DNA of 64,000 bases from positions 62,001 to 126,000 of the forward strand of contig SVNX01000001.1 of assembly GCA_015066665.1 (NCBI GenBank). Reading direction: 5' to 3'. Made by a program: the position numbers and the translations under genes. Numbering within the stretch: the stretch's first letter is position 1; each line of letters begins with the position of its first letter. Under the pieces are notes generated by a model. The model saw only the letters and a program-made list of their open reading frames with translations, was not told where the DNA came from and searched no databases. Shown piece after piece: positions 18,512-27,005 of the stretch. Source of the stretch: Ruminococcus sp. (lineage in GTDB: Bacteria > Bacillota > Clostridia > Oscillospirales > Ruminococcaceae).

Positions 18512-19150
18512 ATGGCAAAAGCAATGACGATGAGCTATGAGGCCGGCGAGAATTTATACATCAATGTGACCAATCGCTGCCCCTGTGCGTGCACATTCTG
18601 TATCCGCAACAATGGTGACGGTGCCTATGGCTCCGATCCGCTCTGGCTGGAGCATGAGCCTTCTATGGAGGAAATGCAGGCAGATCTTGCAAAACGTGAC
18701 ATGTCGAAATACAAGGACATTGTGTTCTGCGGTTATGGTGAGCCGCTTATGCGGCTGGATTATGTCTGTGCGCTGGCAGCCTGGCTGCGTGAGACATATC
18801 CGGGCATTCGCCTGCGTCTGAACACCAATGGTTTGGCGGATCTCTACAATGCGGAGGAAGCCTCTGCGGAGGGTACTTCTGCGGCAGCGCGTACGGCGCC
18901 CTTATTTGACAAGATTTCCATCAGTCTCAATGGCGGTACAACGGAGGTTTACAACCGTGTGACCCGTCCCCGCGGCGGCGGTGAGGCCCCCTATGAGACG
19001 ATGCTGCGCTATGCCGAGACCTGCAAGGCACTGGGTACGGATGTGATGTTCACTGTTGTGGATGTGATCAGCCCCGAGGAGATTGCACAGGCACAGGCAA
19101 AGGCGGATGCGGTTGGTATTCCGCTTGATGTAAGAGAATATGTGGGGTAA
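18512..19150 (+). CDS. Radical SAM protein, TatD-associated type
   Basis: A short radical SAM enzyme of 212 residues. The iron-sulfur cysteines are in NRCPCACTFCIRNN (CxxxCxxC), followed by VFCGYGEPLMRL, the usual SAM-contact motif, and a conserved LRLNTNGLADL. The sequence looks like the family named for its genomic link to TatD nucleases, but no tatD gene is in this window. Its substrate is unknown. I choose the ATG 8 bases after AGGAGG, two codons inside the ORF-track start. Confidence 0.83.
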   Translation: MAKAMTMSYEAGENLYINVTNRCPCACTFCIRNNGDGAYGSDPLWLEHEPSMEEMQADLAKRDMSKYKDIVFCGYGEPLMRLDYVCALAAWLRETYPGIRLRLNTNGLADLYNAEEASAEGTSAAARTAPLFDKISISLNGGTTEVYNRVTRPRGGGEAPYETMLRYAETCKALGTDVMFTVVDVISPEEIAQAQAKADAVGIPLDVREYVG

Positions 19151-19327
19151 GGGGGCGCCTGCACTCACCCAGGGCGCTGCCCTGGGATCCTGCAGACGCT
19201 TGCCCCTCACCCCCCTGCCCCCCTCTCCCCAGCAGGGAGAGGGGGGTAAGTCCGGGGCTTCGCCCCGGCGCCCCGCTGGGGGACGAGCTGACGCCGTCCC
19301 CCAGACCCCCGATGGCCTGACTGGGGG
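19151..19327 (+). repeat. GC-rich multi-hairpin repeat element
   Basis: Near-copy of the 15.9-kb element: CCAGGGC-GCT-GCCCTGG, CTCTCCCC...GGGAGAG, CCGGGGC-TTCG-CCCCGG, TGGGGGAC...GTCCCCCA. It begins at the stop codon of the radical SAM gene. Confidence 0.85.
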
Positions 19328-19528
19328 CGCATCGGCTTAAATCCAGTGCCGATGTACCCGCTCACCTCGGGCAGAATCCCGACTCGGTTCGGGGCGCATC
19401 GGCTTAAATCATGTGCCGATGTACCCGCTTACCTCGGGCAGAATCCCGACTCGGCTCGGGGCACATCGGCTTAAATCCAGTGCCGATATACCCGCTCGCC
19501 TCGGGCAGAATCCTGCCTCGGTTCGGGG
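19328..19528 (+). repeat. 67-bp tandem array, 3 copies
   Basis: Three exact-length 67-bp units of the same family as 16038-16506, again followed by the CATGTGCTTTGGGAAAGCATATGG linker hairpin. Confidence 0.93.
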
Positions 19529-19700
19529 CATGTGCTTTGGGAAAGCATATGGAAACTGCCCCCACCCCCTGACCCCCTCCCCGTGGGGAGGGGGAAATAA
19601 GAGGGGGGCTTCGCCCCCCTTCCCCGCCTGGGGGCAACGCTTCGCTCGCCCCCAGACTCCAGAGGTGACTTGAAGGGCGGAAGCTTGCCTCGGTTCGGGG
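19529..19700 (+). repeat. Linker plus GC-rich hairpin element
   Basis: Same order as at 16507-16681: linker hairpin, CCCCCTCCCC/GGGGAGGGGG, TTCG hairpin, CTGGGGGC/GCCCCCAG, then a truncated 67-bp unit tail ending in GTTCGGGG. Sequence identity with the 16.5-kb copy is very high by eye. Confidence 0.9.
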
Positions 19701-19834
19701 TGCATCGGCTCAAATCCTGTGCCGATGTACCCGCTTGCCTCGGGCAGAATCCTGACTCGTCTCGGGGCGCATCGGCTCGAATCTTATGCCGATGTACCCG
19801 CTCGCCTCGGGCAGAATCCTGACTCGGTTCGGGG
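19701..19834 (+). repeat. 67-bp tandem array, 2 copies
   Basis: Two more 67-bp units. The linker and another GC-rich hairpin element follow (19835-19990), making the third composite copy in the window. Confidence 0.92.
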
Positions 19835-19990
19835 CATGTGCTTTGGGAAAGCATATGGAAACTGCCCCCACCCCCTGACCCCCTCCCCGTGGGGAGGGGG
19901 AATTGAAGTCGTGGCCTGCTGCCCCGACGCCCTGCTTAGGGGGCAACGCTTCGCTCGCCCCCGGACCCCAGAGGGAGCTTGAAGGGCGGA
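19835..19990 (+). repeat. Linker plus GC-rich hairpin element, variant end
   Basis: The CCCCCTCCCC-GT-GGGGAGGGGG stem is intact, but the TTCG hairpin is replaced by GAAGTCGTGGCCTGCTGCC, so this copy is partly degraded. The terminal GGGGGCAACGCTTCGCTCGCCCCC hairpin remains. Confidence 0.85.
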
Positions 19991-20076
19991 CTTCAAGCTC
20001 AGGATATCGTTCCACGGAGTGAGGGGAAATGCTTCGCTCATGGCTCTGATTTTTTCGAAAAAAATAACTGATTTGA

Positions 20077-20106
20077 AAAAAGTTGTACGTTTGTGTACAA
20101 CTTTTT
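20077..20106. promoter_or_regulatory. Perfect 12-bp palindrome upstream of the terminase genes
   Basis: AAAAAGTTGTAC-GTTTGT-GTACAACTTTTT, followed by CTGTTTTTT. It could be an operator dyad for a repressor or a terminator. No gene upstream within 900 bp needs a terminator, so a leader attenuator or operator for the phage module is plausible. Confidence 0.6.
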
Positions 20107-20141
20107 CTGTTTTTTCACCCCCTACTGAAAGGAGGTTCCTG

Positions 20142-20444
20142 ATGAGAAAGAAGAAAGATACGGAGCTTGCGCTGGAGGGACTGCGGAAACTGGCCTTCGG
20201 GTCGGTCAATGATGCGGTCACGCTTGTGTTCGCTGAAGAAGTGCCCTCCCCTGCCATGCTCGCGAAGATGGATCTCTTTAATGTTTCGGCCATCAGTACG
20301 CTCAAAGGCGGGGTGGAGGTGCGCTTCTATGACAGGCAGAAGGCTCTTGAACGTCTCTATGAGTACGGTCATGCCGGCCAGAACGGAGCGGCGGCGGAAA
20401 GCCTGCTGGCGGCACTGACGGGAGCGGATGAGGATGCGGTTTGA
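20142..20444 (+). CDS. Small protein at terminase small-subunit position
   Basis: A 100-residue protein starting at the ATG after AAAGGAGGTTCCTG. It has a basic N-terminus (MRKKKDTELALEGLRKLAFG) and a compact alpha/beta look. Position directly before the large terminase, with a 17-base overlap, and size suggest a terminase small subunit, which recognises DNA for packaging. I see no clear helix-turn-helix, so the call rests on context more than on motif. Confidence 0.6.
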   Translation: MRKKKDTELALEGLRKLAFGSVNDAVTLVFAEEVPSPAMLAKMDLFNVSAISTLKGGVEVRFYDRQKALERLYEYGHAGQNGAAAESLLAALTGADEDAV

Positions 20445-21702
20445 TCGGTTCTCCCAAAAACAGCTGCTTGCCATGCGCTGGTGGGCACTTGATGACTACC
20501 GTAACTGTGATGCGCTGATCTGTGATGGCGCTGTCCGCAGCGGCAAGACGCTTTCCATGTCGCTGGGATTTGTCTGCTGGGCAATGGCCTGCTTTGACGG
20601 CAGGAGCTTTGCCATCTGCGGCAAGACCATCACATCGCTGGAACGCAATCTCGTACGGCCGCTTCTGCAGGTGCTTGAGGATACGGGCTTTTCCTGCGTG
20701 TTCAGTGCGAGCCGTCACTATGTGGATGTCAAGGCACTGGGGCATACGGGGCGGTTCTATCTTTTCGGCGGCAAGGATGAGGGCTCGGCGGCACTGATTC
20801 AGGGGATGACGCTGTGCGGCGTGCTCTTTGATGAGACGGCACTCATGCCGCGTTCGTTTGTGGAACAGGCATTGGCACGCTGTTCGGTGGCGGGTGCGAA
20901 GCTCTGGTTCAACTGCAACCCATCCCATCCGTACCACTGGTTCTATCGTGAATGGATTTTACAGGCACAGGAAAAGCGTGTGCTCTATCTGCATTTCACG
21001 ATGGATGACAATCCCTCCCTTTCGGAATCGGTGAAGGAACGCTATCGCCGCATGTATGCGGGGGTGTTCTATGACCGTTTTGTACTGGGCAAATGGACGG
21101 CATCCGAGGGGCTGGTTTATCCGATGTTCCGCAAGGGCTGCCATGTTGTGAAGCGTGTGCCGGAATGCAGACGCTATGTGATCTCGTGCGACTATGGCAC
21201 TGTGAACCCGACTTCAATGGGGTTATGGGGCGAATGCGGCGGCACCTGGTATCGTCTGCGGGAGTATTATTACGATGCAAGGCGGGAGGGGCTGTCACGC
21301 ACGGATGAGGAGCATTATCGGGGACTGGAGACGCTTGCGGGGGATCTGAAGATCGACTGTGTGGTTGTGGATCCTTCGGCGGCGAGTTTTATTGCGTGCA
21401 TTGCATCGCACAAGAAATTCCGTGTGCAGAAGGCAAAGAATGATGTGCTCATGGGCATCCGGCAGGTCAGCGATGCGCTGCAGAAGAATCTTCTGCGGAT
21501 TCATGAGGGCTGCGAGGACATCCTGCGGGAATTCACGCAGTACTGCTGGAATGAGAGTGCGGTCGGGGATGCACCGAAGAAGGAGCATGACCATGCGATG
21601 GATGACATGCGGTATTTTGTGAGCACGGTGCTCTGCGGGAAGCAGGGGGATGCATTTGCTGTGCTGTCGGTGACGAGGCAGAGCGGCGGGCATCCGGCAT
21701 AG
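20428..21702 (+). CDS. Phage terminase large subunit (PBSX type)
   Basis: The DNA-packaging motor, 424 residues. The ATPase half has a Walker A variant GAVRSGKT at about residue 34-41 and a Walker B-like LFDETALMP, followed by the coupling-type motif FNCNPSHPYHWFY. The nuclease half shows the acidic RNase-H-like core VISCDYGTVNPTS and VVVDPSAASF, and a late conserved EHDHAMDDMRYF. All core motifs look intact. It overlaps the preceding gene and is followed by the portal gene. Confidence 0.92.
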   Translation: MRMRFDRFSQKQLLAMRWWALDDYRNCDALICDGAVRSGKTLSMSLGFVCWAMACFDGRSFAICGKTITSLERNLVRPLLQVLEDTGFSCVFSASRHYVDVKALGHTGRFYLFGGKDEGSAALIQGMTLCGVLFDETALMPRSFVEQALARCSVAGAKLWFNCNPSHPYHWFYREWILQAQEKRVLYLHFTMDDNPSLSESVKERYRRMYAGVFYDRFVLGKWTASEGLVYPMFRKGCHVVKRVPECRRYVISCDYGTVNPTSMGLWGECGGTWYRLREYYYDARREGLSRTDEEHYRGLETLAGDLKIDCVVVDPSAASFIACIASHKKFRVQKAKNDVLMGIRQVSDALQKNLLRIHEGCEDILREFTQYCWNESAVGDAPKKEHDHAMDDMRYFVSTVLCGKQGDAFAVLSVTRQSGGHPA

Positions 21703-21719
21703 AAAAAAGAGGTGATCAT

Positions 21720-22859
21720 TTGCGAATCGGAAGAAAAAAGACGGAAACACCGCCTGCGGTCGTGCAGACGGCGGCACAGGGGCGGCTTGCGGTCTCGGAT
21801 TATCCGGTGCAGCTCTATGCGTATGAGCTGTTTGAAAAAGTACGCCGCACAGTGCCGCTTGTGGATGCGGCCATCTCCAAGCTTGTGCGGCTGATCGGTT
21901 CGTTCCATGTGGAATGCACCGATCCGCATATGCAGGTGCAGCTGGACCGTTTTCTGCGTGAAGTGCCGGTGGGACTGACGGGACAGTCAGTGTACAGCTT
22001 TGTGGACAGCTATTTTGACAGTCTGCTGGTTTACGGCAATGCAGTGGGTGAAATTGTCCTCGATACGAAGGGCACCTATGTAGCCGGATTATGGAATGGC
22101 AGGGTGACGGATGTGGCGGTGAGAGCGGGGGCTTCTCCGCTGGAACGGCAGTATGTGCTGCGAAAAGGGGATACGGAGCAGCTGCTTCCCCATCCGGAAC
22201 GCATTCTGTTTACGGCACTGAGACCGCCGGACGGCGGGGTCTATGGTGTTTCACTGCTGCAGGGGCTGCCGGTGTTTGCGGGGATTCTGCTGCGTATTTA
22301 TGAATGCATGGGGCAGAATTTTGACCGTGCGGGGAACATTCGTTATGCGGTGACCTATCGGCCGTCGGCGGATCCGGCGGACATGGCCTATGCGGGTGAG
22401 CGTGCCAAAAGCATTGCGAAGGAATGGAGCGAGGGCATGCAGGCGGCGAGTCATGGAGAAATCAGGGATTTTGTTTCGGTGGGTGATGTGGACATCCGTG
22501 TGATCGGGGCGGAGGCACAGATGCCGGAGACGGAGATTCCGGTGCGGCAGCTGCTGGAACAGCTGCTCTCGAAGCTCTCGGTGCCGCCGTTCCTGCTGGG
22601 CCTGAGCTGGTCGAGCACGGAACGCATGTCGGCGCAGCAGGCGGATATTCTGACCTCGGAGCTGGATTACTACAGGCGGCTTCTGGAGCCGGTGATCTGC
22701 CGCATTGCGGGGATGTATCTGCAGCTTTGCGGCAGTACGGCAGCGGTCAGGGTGCACTGGGATCCGATCAATCTGCAGGACGAAGTGGAGCTGGCACAGG
22801 CACGGCTGCACAATGCACAGGCTGCGGAGATTGAAGCGGGGCTTGCCCCCACCCCCTGA
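21720..22859 (+). CDS. Phage portal protein, 3' end inside a repeat element
   Basis: Portal of 379 residues, forming the ring through which DNA enters the head. Typical portal features are DAAISKLVRLIG near the start, a central YGNAVGEIVLD, and the C-terminal LLGLSWSSTERMSAQQADIL. The start is a TTG after GAGGTGATCAT. The last residues (GLAPTP) and the TGA stop are encoded by the first bases of a GC-rich hairpin repeat (CCCCCACCCCCTGACCCC), so the natural C-terminus was probably altered by insertion of the element. Confidence 0.88.
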   Translation: MRIGRKKTETPPAVVQTAAQGRLAVSDYPVQLYAYELFEKVRRTVPLVDAAISKLVRLIGSFHVECTDPHMQVQLDRFLREVPVGLTGQSVYSFVDSYFDSLLVYGNAVGEIVLDTKGTYVAGLWNGRVTDVAVRAGASPLERQYVLRKGDTEQLLPHPERILFTALRPPDGGVYGVSLLQGLPVFAGILLRIYECMGQNFDRAGNIRYAVTYRPSADPADMAYAGERAKSIAKEWSEGMQAASHGEIRDFVSVGDVDIRVIGAEAQMPETEIPVRQLLEQLLSKLSVPPFLLGLSWSSTERMSAQQADILTSELDYYRRLLEPVICRIAGMYLQLCGSTAAVRVHWDPINLQDEVELAQARLHNAQAAEIEAGLAPTP

Positions 22860-22990
22860 CCCCCTCCCCTCGGGGAGGGGGAAAAAGAGGGGGGGCTTTG
22901 CCCCCCTCCCCCGACTGGGGGCAACGCTTCGCTCGCCCCCAGACCCCGGAGGGGGCCTGAAGGGCGGAATCCTGCCTCGGTTCGGGGCAG
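22843..22990 (+). repeat. GC-rich hairpin element between portal and capsid genes
   Basis: Begins in the portal coding region and ends with the 67-bp unit tail GAATCCTGCCTCGGTTCGGGG. Contains CCCCTCCCC-TC-GGGGAGGGG, GGGGGGC-TTTG-CCCCCC and CTGGGGGC...GCCCCCAG. Confidence 0.9.
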
Positions 22991-23054
22991 CCCCCCGTAC
23001 GCAATTGCATCGGATCAAAGAGGAAAGTTTCAACACAAACAAGGAGGAAATCAG

Positions 23055-24023
23055 ATGTATAATGATGTAAAACTGGAAAAGGGTATGTATCATCTCGCCG
23101 GCAAGAGCTTTATGCAGGCTCTGGAAGAAGCCGATCCGGCGGCACAGTATGCCGGTACGCCTCTGGCTCGTCTCGATGCCTATGAGCGTCAGCTCAAGCG
23201 TTTCGACATCCGTGTCAGCGGCCCGTGCTGCGATCGTGTGGAAAAGTTCTTCACCAGCACCGAAAGTGCCGTGCTTTTCCCCGAATTCGTCAGACGTGCT
23301 GTGATGCAGGGCATGGAAGAGGCTGTGCTGTCCGATATGGTCGCTGTGGTGTCCCGCAGTGAATCCAATCGTTATCAGGGCTGCAGCCTGACCGATGAGG
23401 CCGATTACACGACCACTGAGGCAGGTAAGGCCATGCCGGCTTCTGGCATTATGGAGAGTGCGGAGGTCGTCAACCTCTCCAAGTATGGCCGTCTGATCAA
23501 TGCATCCTATGAGGCTGTGCGTCAGCAGAGACTCGATGTGTTTGCCCTCATGCTGCGCAGAATCGGCAAGAAGCTTGCGGACAGCGTGGTTTCTGAGGCA
23601 GTTTCCGTGCTGAAGACGGCATCCGCATCCGATGCACTCACTGTGGCCGGCAATACGCTTGCCTACAGTGATCTGGCGGCACTGTATGGCCGATTTGATT
23701 CCTGCAGCATGACGGCTGTGCTGGCCTCTCCTGCGGTAATGGCGGAGATTCTGGTCATGAATCAGATGCTGGAGGCTTCTTCTGAGGATGCAGCGCAGAT
23801 TCGTCTGCCCTTCGGTGCGAAGCTCATCAAGTGTCCGCAGCTGGATGACGGTACCATTCTGGGTATGGATACGGCTTTTGCACTTGAGCAGATTCAGAGC
23901 TCCGATGTCGTTCTGGAGACGGATAAGCTGATTGACCGTCAGCTCGACTGCATTGCGGTGTCTGTGAATGTGGGCTTCCGCACGCTGATTGCGGATGCGG
24001 TGCAGATGCTGAAGCTGGCGTAA
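23055..24023 (+). CDS. Phage major capsid protein
   Basis: A 322-residue protein in the position expected of the major head subunit. It has a N-terminal helix-rich arm, then a region (about 70-320) compatible with an HK97-type fold: LFPEFVRRAV, SGIMESAEVVNLSKYGRLINASYEAVRQ, and a C-terminal ASPAVMAEILVMNQ and VNVGFRTLIADA. The start follows AAGGAGGAAATCAG. Unlike typical HK97-type clusters, the putative protease gene lies after, not before, the capsid gene. The family is not identified by a signature motif, so the call relies on overall pattern and context. Confidence 0.78.
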   Translation: MYNDVKLEKGMYHLAGKSFMQALEEADPAAQYAGTPLARLDAYERQLKRFDIRVSGPCCDRVEKFFTSTESAVLFPEFVRRAVMQGMEEAVLSDMVAVVSRSESNRYQGCSLTDEADYTTTEAGKAMPASGIMESAEVVNLSKYGRLINASYEAVRQQRLDVFALMLRRIGKKLADSVVSEAVSVLKTASASDALTVAGNTLAYSDLAALYGRFDSCSMTAVLASPAVMAEILVMNQMLEASSEDAAQIRLPFGAKLIKCPQLDDGTILGMDTAFALEQIQSSDVVLETDKLIDRQLDCIAVSVNVGFRTLIADAVQMLKLA

Positions 24024-24028
24024 GGTGA

Positions 24029-24075
24029 GGGGGAGCGGATCCCCCACCCCCTGCCCCCTCCCCCAGGGGAGGGGG
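24029..24075 (+). repeat. Short GC-rich hairpin remnant
   Basis: CCCCCACCCCCTGCCCCCTCCCCCAGGGGAGGGGG directly after the capsid stop. It is the first hairpin of the GC-rich family and leads into the 86-bp array. Confidence 0.8.
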
Positions 24076-24945
24076 ATGAGAGCGGGGTGTTGCACACCCC
24101 GCCCCCGCCCAAAGGCTGCACCTTTGGAATCCGGAGGCATGATTCCCCACATCAAGAGGGGGATGAGAGTGGGTGCTGCACACCCGCCCCCGCCCAAAGG
24201 CTTTGCCTTTGGAATCCGGAGGCATGCTCCCCCACATCAAGAGGGGGATGAGAGCGGGTGCTGCACACCCCGCCCCCGCCCAAAGGCTGCGCCTTTGGAA
24301 TCCTGATTCCCCACATCAAGAGGGGGATGAGAGCGGGTGCTGCACACCCCGCCCCCGCCCAAAGGCTGCGCCTTTGGAATCCGGAGGCATGCTCCCCAAC
24401 ACCAAGAGGGGGATGAGAGCGGGTGCGGCACACCCCGCCCCCGCCCAAAGGCTGCGCCTTTGGAATCCGGAGGCATGCTCCCCCACACCAAGAGGGGGAT
24501 GAGAGCGGGGTGTTGCACACCCCGCCCCCGCCCAAAGGCTTAGCCTTTGGAATCCGGAGGCATGCTCTCCCACATCAAGAGGGGGGTGAGAGCGGGTGCT
24601 GCACACCCCGCCCCCGCCCAAAGGCTTAGCCTTTGGAATCCGGAGGCATGATTCCCCACACCAAGAGGGGGATGAGAGCGGGTGCGGCACACCCCGCCCA
24701 AAGGCTGCGCCTTTGGAATCCGGAGGCATGCTCCCCCACACCAAGAGGGGGATGAGAGCGGGTGCTGCACACCCCGCCCCCGTCCAAAGGCTGCGCCTTT
24801 GGAATCCGGAGGTATGCTCCCCCACATCAAGAGGGGGATGAGAGCGGGGTGCTGCACACCCCGCCCTCGCCCAAAGGCTGCGCCTTTGGAATCCGGAGGC
24901 ATGATTCCCCACACCAAGAGGGGGATGAGAGTGGGTGCGGCGCAG
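24067..24945 (+). repeat. ~86-bp tandem array, about 10 copies
   Basis: Unit: GAGGGGGATGAGAGCGGG, TGCTGCACACCCCGCCCCCGCC, CAAAGGCTGCGCCTTTGG, AATCCGGAGGCATGCTCCCCCACATCAA. Each unit can form CCAAAGGC-GCA-GCCTTTGG and GGGTG...CACCC stems. Units run from about 78 to 89 bp and are contiguous. The spacing is not a multiple of three, yet several frames stay open on both strands, so repeat-derived ORFs appear in the track. Confidence 0.93.
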
Positions 24946-24981
24946 TCCCCGATAACAAAACGATTGACAAGGAGGCCATCC

Positions 24982-25821
24982 ATGAAAGAAAAGCTTGAAA
25001 AGCTCAACCGTTTTACCCGCAGGGAGCATACGGAGGAGGAGGTCTATCTCTTCAGCGTGATTCTCTGCGACAATGATATTGACCGTGATACCGAGCGTTT
25101 TTCCGAAGAGGCACTCGCTGAACTCCAGAAGCGTTTCATCGGCAAGACCGGTATCTTTGACCATAATCCCACGTCCTGCGGACAGACCGCACGCATCTAT
25201 GACACGGAGATTGTCCGTGAACCCGGCAGAATGACTGTCGACGGCCGTCCCTATACCGCCCTTAAGGCGTATGCGTATATGATCCGTACCGATGCCAATG
25301 CCGATCTCATCCGTGAGATTGAGGGCGGCATCAAGAAGGAAGTCAGCGTTTCCTGTGCGGCGGCCAGGCAGCTTTGCTCTGTCTGCGGTGCGGACAGACG
25401 TCAGACAGCATGCAGCCATGTGCCGGGACAGACGTACGGTGACAAGACCTGCCATGTGATTCTTGACGAGATTCAGGATGTCTATGAATGGAGCTTTGTG
25501 GCCGTGCCGGCACAGGTGCAGGCAGGCGTGACGAAATTTTATCAGGGGGAGAACACCATGCATTCAGATAAAACCGATCAGACGCAGGCAGCACTGCTTG
25601 CGGAAGTGGAAAAACAGATGCGTGCCGAGGTCATGCAGCTGTGTGCCAGAGAAAAGAGCGGTGCGGTGTCCAAGGCACTGCAGATGGCTTCGGAGAAGCT
25701 CGGGCTGCAGGAGCTGATGACATTTAAGCAGGCACTGCTTGCGGAGCAGACCGGCAGAGCGCAGGTGCAGCTTCTGGGTGAGACCGAGGATGCACAGCTC
25801 GACGGCTACTGCTATCGCTGA
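24982..25821 (+). CDS. Putative prohead protease/scaffold fusion
   Basis: A 279-residue protein; the true start is the ATG after AAGGAGGCCATC, not the upstream ORF start inside the 86-bp array. Residues 1-185 look like a prohead-protease-like domain with VILCDNDIDRDTERF, a candidate catalytic His in IFDHNPTSCG and a candidate Ser in KKEVSVSCAAARQL. A Cys-rich insert with CSVCGADRRQTACSH could bind a metal. The tail (186-279) is Gln/Glu-rich and helical, as in a scaffold. Role is inferred from the pattern and the position in the module. Confidence 0.7.
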   Translation: MKEKLEKLNRFTRREHTEEEVYLFSVILCDNDIDRDTERFSEEALAELQKRFIGKTGIFDHNPTSCGQTARIYDTEIVREPGRMTVDGRPYTALKAYAYMIRTDANADLIREIEGGIKKEVSVSCAAARQLCSVCGADRRQTACSHVPGQTYGDKTCHVILDEIQDVYEWSFVAVPAQVQAGVTKFYQGENTMHSDKTDQTQAALLAEVEKQMRAEVMQLCAREKSGAVSKALQMASEKLGLQELMTFKQALLAEQTGRAQVQLLGETEDAQLDGYCYR

Positions 25822-25847
25822 CGCATCAATAAAACGGGAGGGATACC

Positions 25848-26207
25848 ATGAATTTACAGATGATTGCTTCATTGTTCACACTGTTTTCCGGCGAGGAGAA
25901 TCAGGAGAAGTATCTCCCCTTGCTGACGGCGGCGGTGCAGGAGGTGCAGTCGCAGCTTGTCAGCGGGGCGGATGGCAGTGCGGTGCGGCTGTGCTATCTG
26001 GCCGCAGCCATCGCCAATCTCCGCTATACCCAGATCTATGGGGCAAGGGATAAGGCACTGGCAACCTATGCCGGAACCATTGCCTATCAGACAAATGCCG
26101 AGCAGCAGCTGCGCTTTGCCATGCATCTGGTGCAGTGCTATCGTGCCCTGTGCAGGGATCTGCTCAGGGACGGCGAGTTTGTTTTTGTCGGCATCAGGGG
26201 GCATTGA
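25848..26207 (+). CDS. Small phage-module protein, head-connector-like
   Basis: 119 residues, mainly helical, starting after GGGAGGGATACC. No recognisable motif. Size and place after the protease/scaffold gene resemble head-tail connector proteins, but I cannot assign a family. The next gene begins one base after its stop. Confidence 0.6.
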   Translation: MNLQMIASLFTLFSGEENQEKYLPLLTAAVQEVQSQLVSGADGSAVRLCYLAAAIANLRYTQIYGARDKALATYAGTIAYQTNAEQQLRFAMHLVQCYRALCRDLLRDGEFVFVGIRGH

Positions 26208-26208
26208 G

Positions 26209-26616
26209 ATGAAGACGCTTTTTATGCAGGCATATGACGCATTGTCGGCACATCTGCCGGTGTATCCGTCCTTTGATGCGGTGCCGCTGGAGAAGAAACC
26301 GGCGGCGCTCTTTGCTGTGCTCGATCAGGCGGAAACGGTGCTGGACACGCCGGCTGTGACGCCCGAGGGGCGAATGCATCCGGTGGAGACAATGCTGACG
26401 GTGACGCTGCTTTTGCCGGTATACGGCGATTTCCGGCAGGCAGTGGACTGCTTTTATGAAACCGTGGTGCCGGTAATGCTTTCGCTTGACGGGTGCGTGA
26501 CGCACATCCGCACGGATGCGGTCAGGGTGGATCACAAGCTGCGCAGGCTTGTCTTCAGCGGCCGCTTTACACTGAAGGGGCTGTATCTGGTACGCAGTGA
26601 GGAGGCATCGGCATGA
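26209..26616 (+). CDS. Small phage-module protein, tail-completion-like
   Basis: 135 residues from the ATG in TTGAGATGAAG; the ORF-track start far upstream is in the preceding gene. Content such as MHPVETMLTVTLLLPVYG and a beta-rich C-terminal half resembles head-completion or tail-terminator proteins by size and position only. It overlaps the next start by 4 bases (ATGA), so the cluster is tightly coupled. Confidence 0.6.
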   Translation: MKTLFMQAYDALSAHLPVYPSFDAVPLEKKPAALFAVLDQAETVLDTPAVTPEGRMHPVETMLTVTLLLPVYGDFRQAVDCFYETVVPVMLSLDGCVTHIRTDAVRVDHKLRRLVFSGRFTLKGLYLVRSEEASA

Positions 26617-27005
26617 ATCAGACATTTTTTGATCCGAACAGACGCTATCCTGTGACGCTCGGGCCGCATACGATCTATTTGCAGACCTGTCGGATGACGG
26701 GGCTGTGCACGGTGCAGGAACAGGCGGCGGCCAATGGGCTGAGTGCGGTGACGGGCATCACCCCGAAGGGACTGCGTCTGGAGCTGCGTGGATTTCTGCC
26801 GCCGTCGCTGTCCTATGAAGAGGCAGCGGTGCTGCTGGCATCATATCTGCGTGAGGGCACGGAGCAGGCGCTTCAGTTCGGCACGCTATGCTGTAATGCG
26901 GCAAGGCTCTGGGGCTACACGCTCAGCGATGAAAAGCAGCCGGTGCAGCTTGTACTGCGGTTCTATGTGCCTACTCTTCCGGAACGAATGGAGGATGTCA
27001 CATGA
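26613..27005 (+). CDS. Small phage-module protein, unknown function
   Basis: 130 residues, no motif recognised. Predicted mix of beta strands with the segment LRLELRGFLPPSLSYEEAA. It overlaps both neighbours by 4 bases (ATGA junctions), which is a strong sign of a maintained operon. Confidence 0.65.
   Translation: MNQTFFDPNRRYPVTLGPHTIYLQTCRMTGLCTVQEQAAANGLSAVTGITPKGLRLELRGFLPPSLSYEEAAVLLASYLREGTEQALQFGTLCCNAARLWGYTLSDEKQPVQLVLRFYVPTLPERMEDVT

Noticed and set aside
24316-25563. 415-codon minus ORF and several + ORFs (for example 24173-24502) across the 86-bp array
   Set aside because: The array lacks stop codons in several frames because of its composition. The peptides simply repeat the 86-bp unit in shifting frames, and no ribosome site precedes them.
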